Source: Kiritimatiellia bacterium
Lineage (GTDB): Bacteria > Verrucomicrobiota > Kiritimatiellia > SLAD01
Direction of reading: 5' to 3'
Assembly (NCBI GenBank): GCA_007128275.1
Contig: SKXR01000132.1
Span: forward strand, 1-6,579
Length of the DNA: 6,579 nucleotides
Part shown: piece by piece, positions 6,546 through 6,579 of the stretch
Position numbering within the stretch: the stretch's first letter is position 1
Layout: every line of letters starts with the position of its first letter
The notes under the pieces: model-generated
Databases searched by the model: none
What the model was told of the DNA's origin: nothing
What the model saw: only the letters and a program-made list of their open reading frames with translations
Position numbers and translations under genes: made by a program

Positions 6546-6579
6546 AAGAGGGCGAACAGATAGAAGCGTGATCATGATC

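Noticed and set aside
6375..6575. 66-codon minus-strand frame at the right end
   Set aside because: It is made almost entirely of the inverted repeat and the GGGGACAGA motif, a common source of spurious small proteins.
6570..6579. GATCATGATC palindrome with an ATG at the window edge
   Set aside because: The 10-bp palindrome is short and at the cut end; whether ATG 6575 or GTG 6568 starts a gene cannot be judged without further sequence.

Overview
The window is dominated by one complete tripartite RND multidrug-efflux operon on the minus strand. Reading in the direction of transcription (right to left), it encodes a NodT-type outer-membrane factor lipoprotein (4301-5704), an AcrA/MdtA-type periplasmic adaptor (3164-4282) and an AcrB-type inner-membrane RND permease (120-3167). 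The genes are tightly packed: 18 nt separate the first two, and an ATGA stop/start overlap joins the last two. Together they should form a proton-driven pump spanning both membranes. No transcriptional regulator lies inside the window.

Upstream of the operon (5705-6012) is a gene-free, patchwork stretch. Next to the first gene it carries two identical 15-bp inverted-repeat sites, TTCCAATCGTTGGAA, spaced 32 bp start to start. They bracket a plausible minus-strand -10 box, so they are good candidates for a paired operator controlling the pump. Further right are a perfect 12-bp palindrome and a GGGGACAGA repeat.

On the plus strand at 6013-6399 is a 128-aa PIN-domain (VapC-like) toxin gene. All its acidic active-site positions are intact, but it has no recognisable antitoxin gene upstream. 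A second GGGGACAGA repeat lies just downstream, in the same orientation, so the toxin gene is bracketed by two copies. The right end (6472-6545) holds a large imperfect inverted repeat with 29-nt arms, typical of a dispersed intergenic element.

The organism is a Gram-negative (diderm) bacterium of high GC, shown by the outer-membrane lipoprotein factor and RND system. The GGGGACAG motif, the GC-rich palindrome and the TTCCAA-N3-TTGGAA sites resemble intergenic repeats I recall from PVC-group genomes (Verrucomicrobiota, Kiritimatiellota, Lentisphaerota) and some deltaproteobacteria. That placement is from memory and weak. I see no CRISPR array, rRNA, tRNA or transposase gene. Nothing here is clearly a new system; the most checkable signals are the paired operator and the orphan toxin set among repeats.
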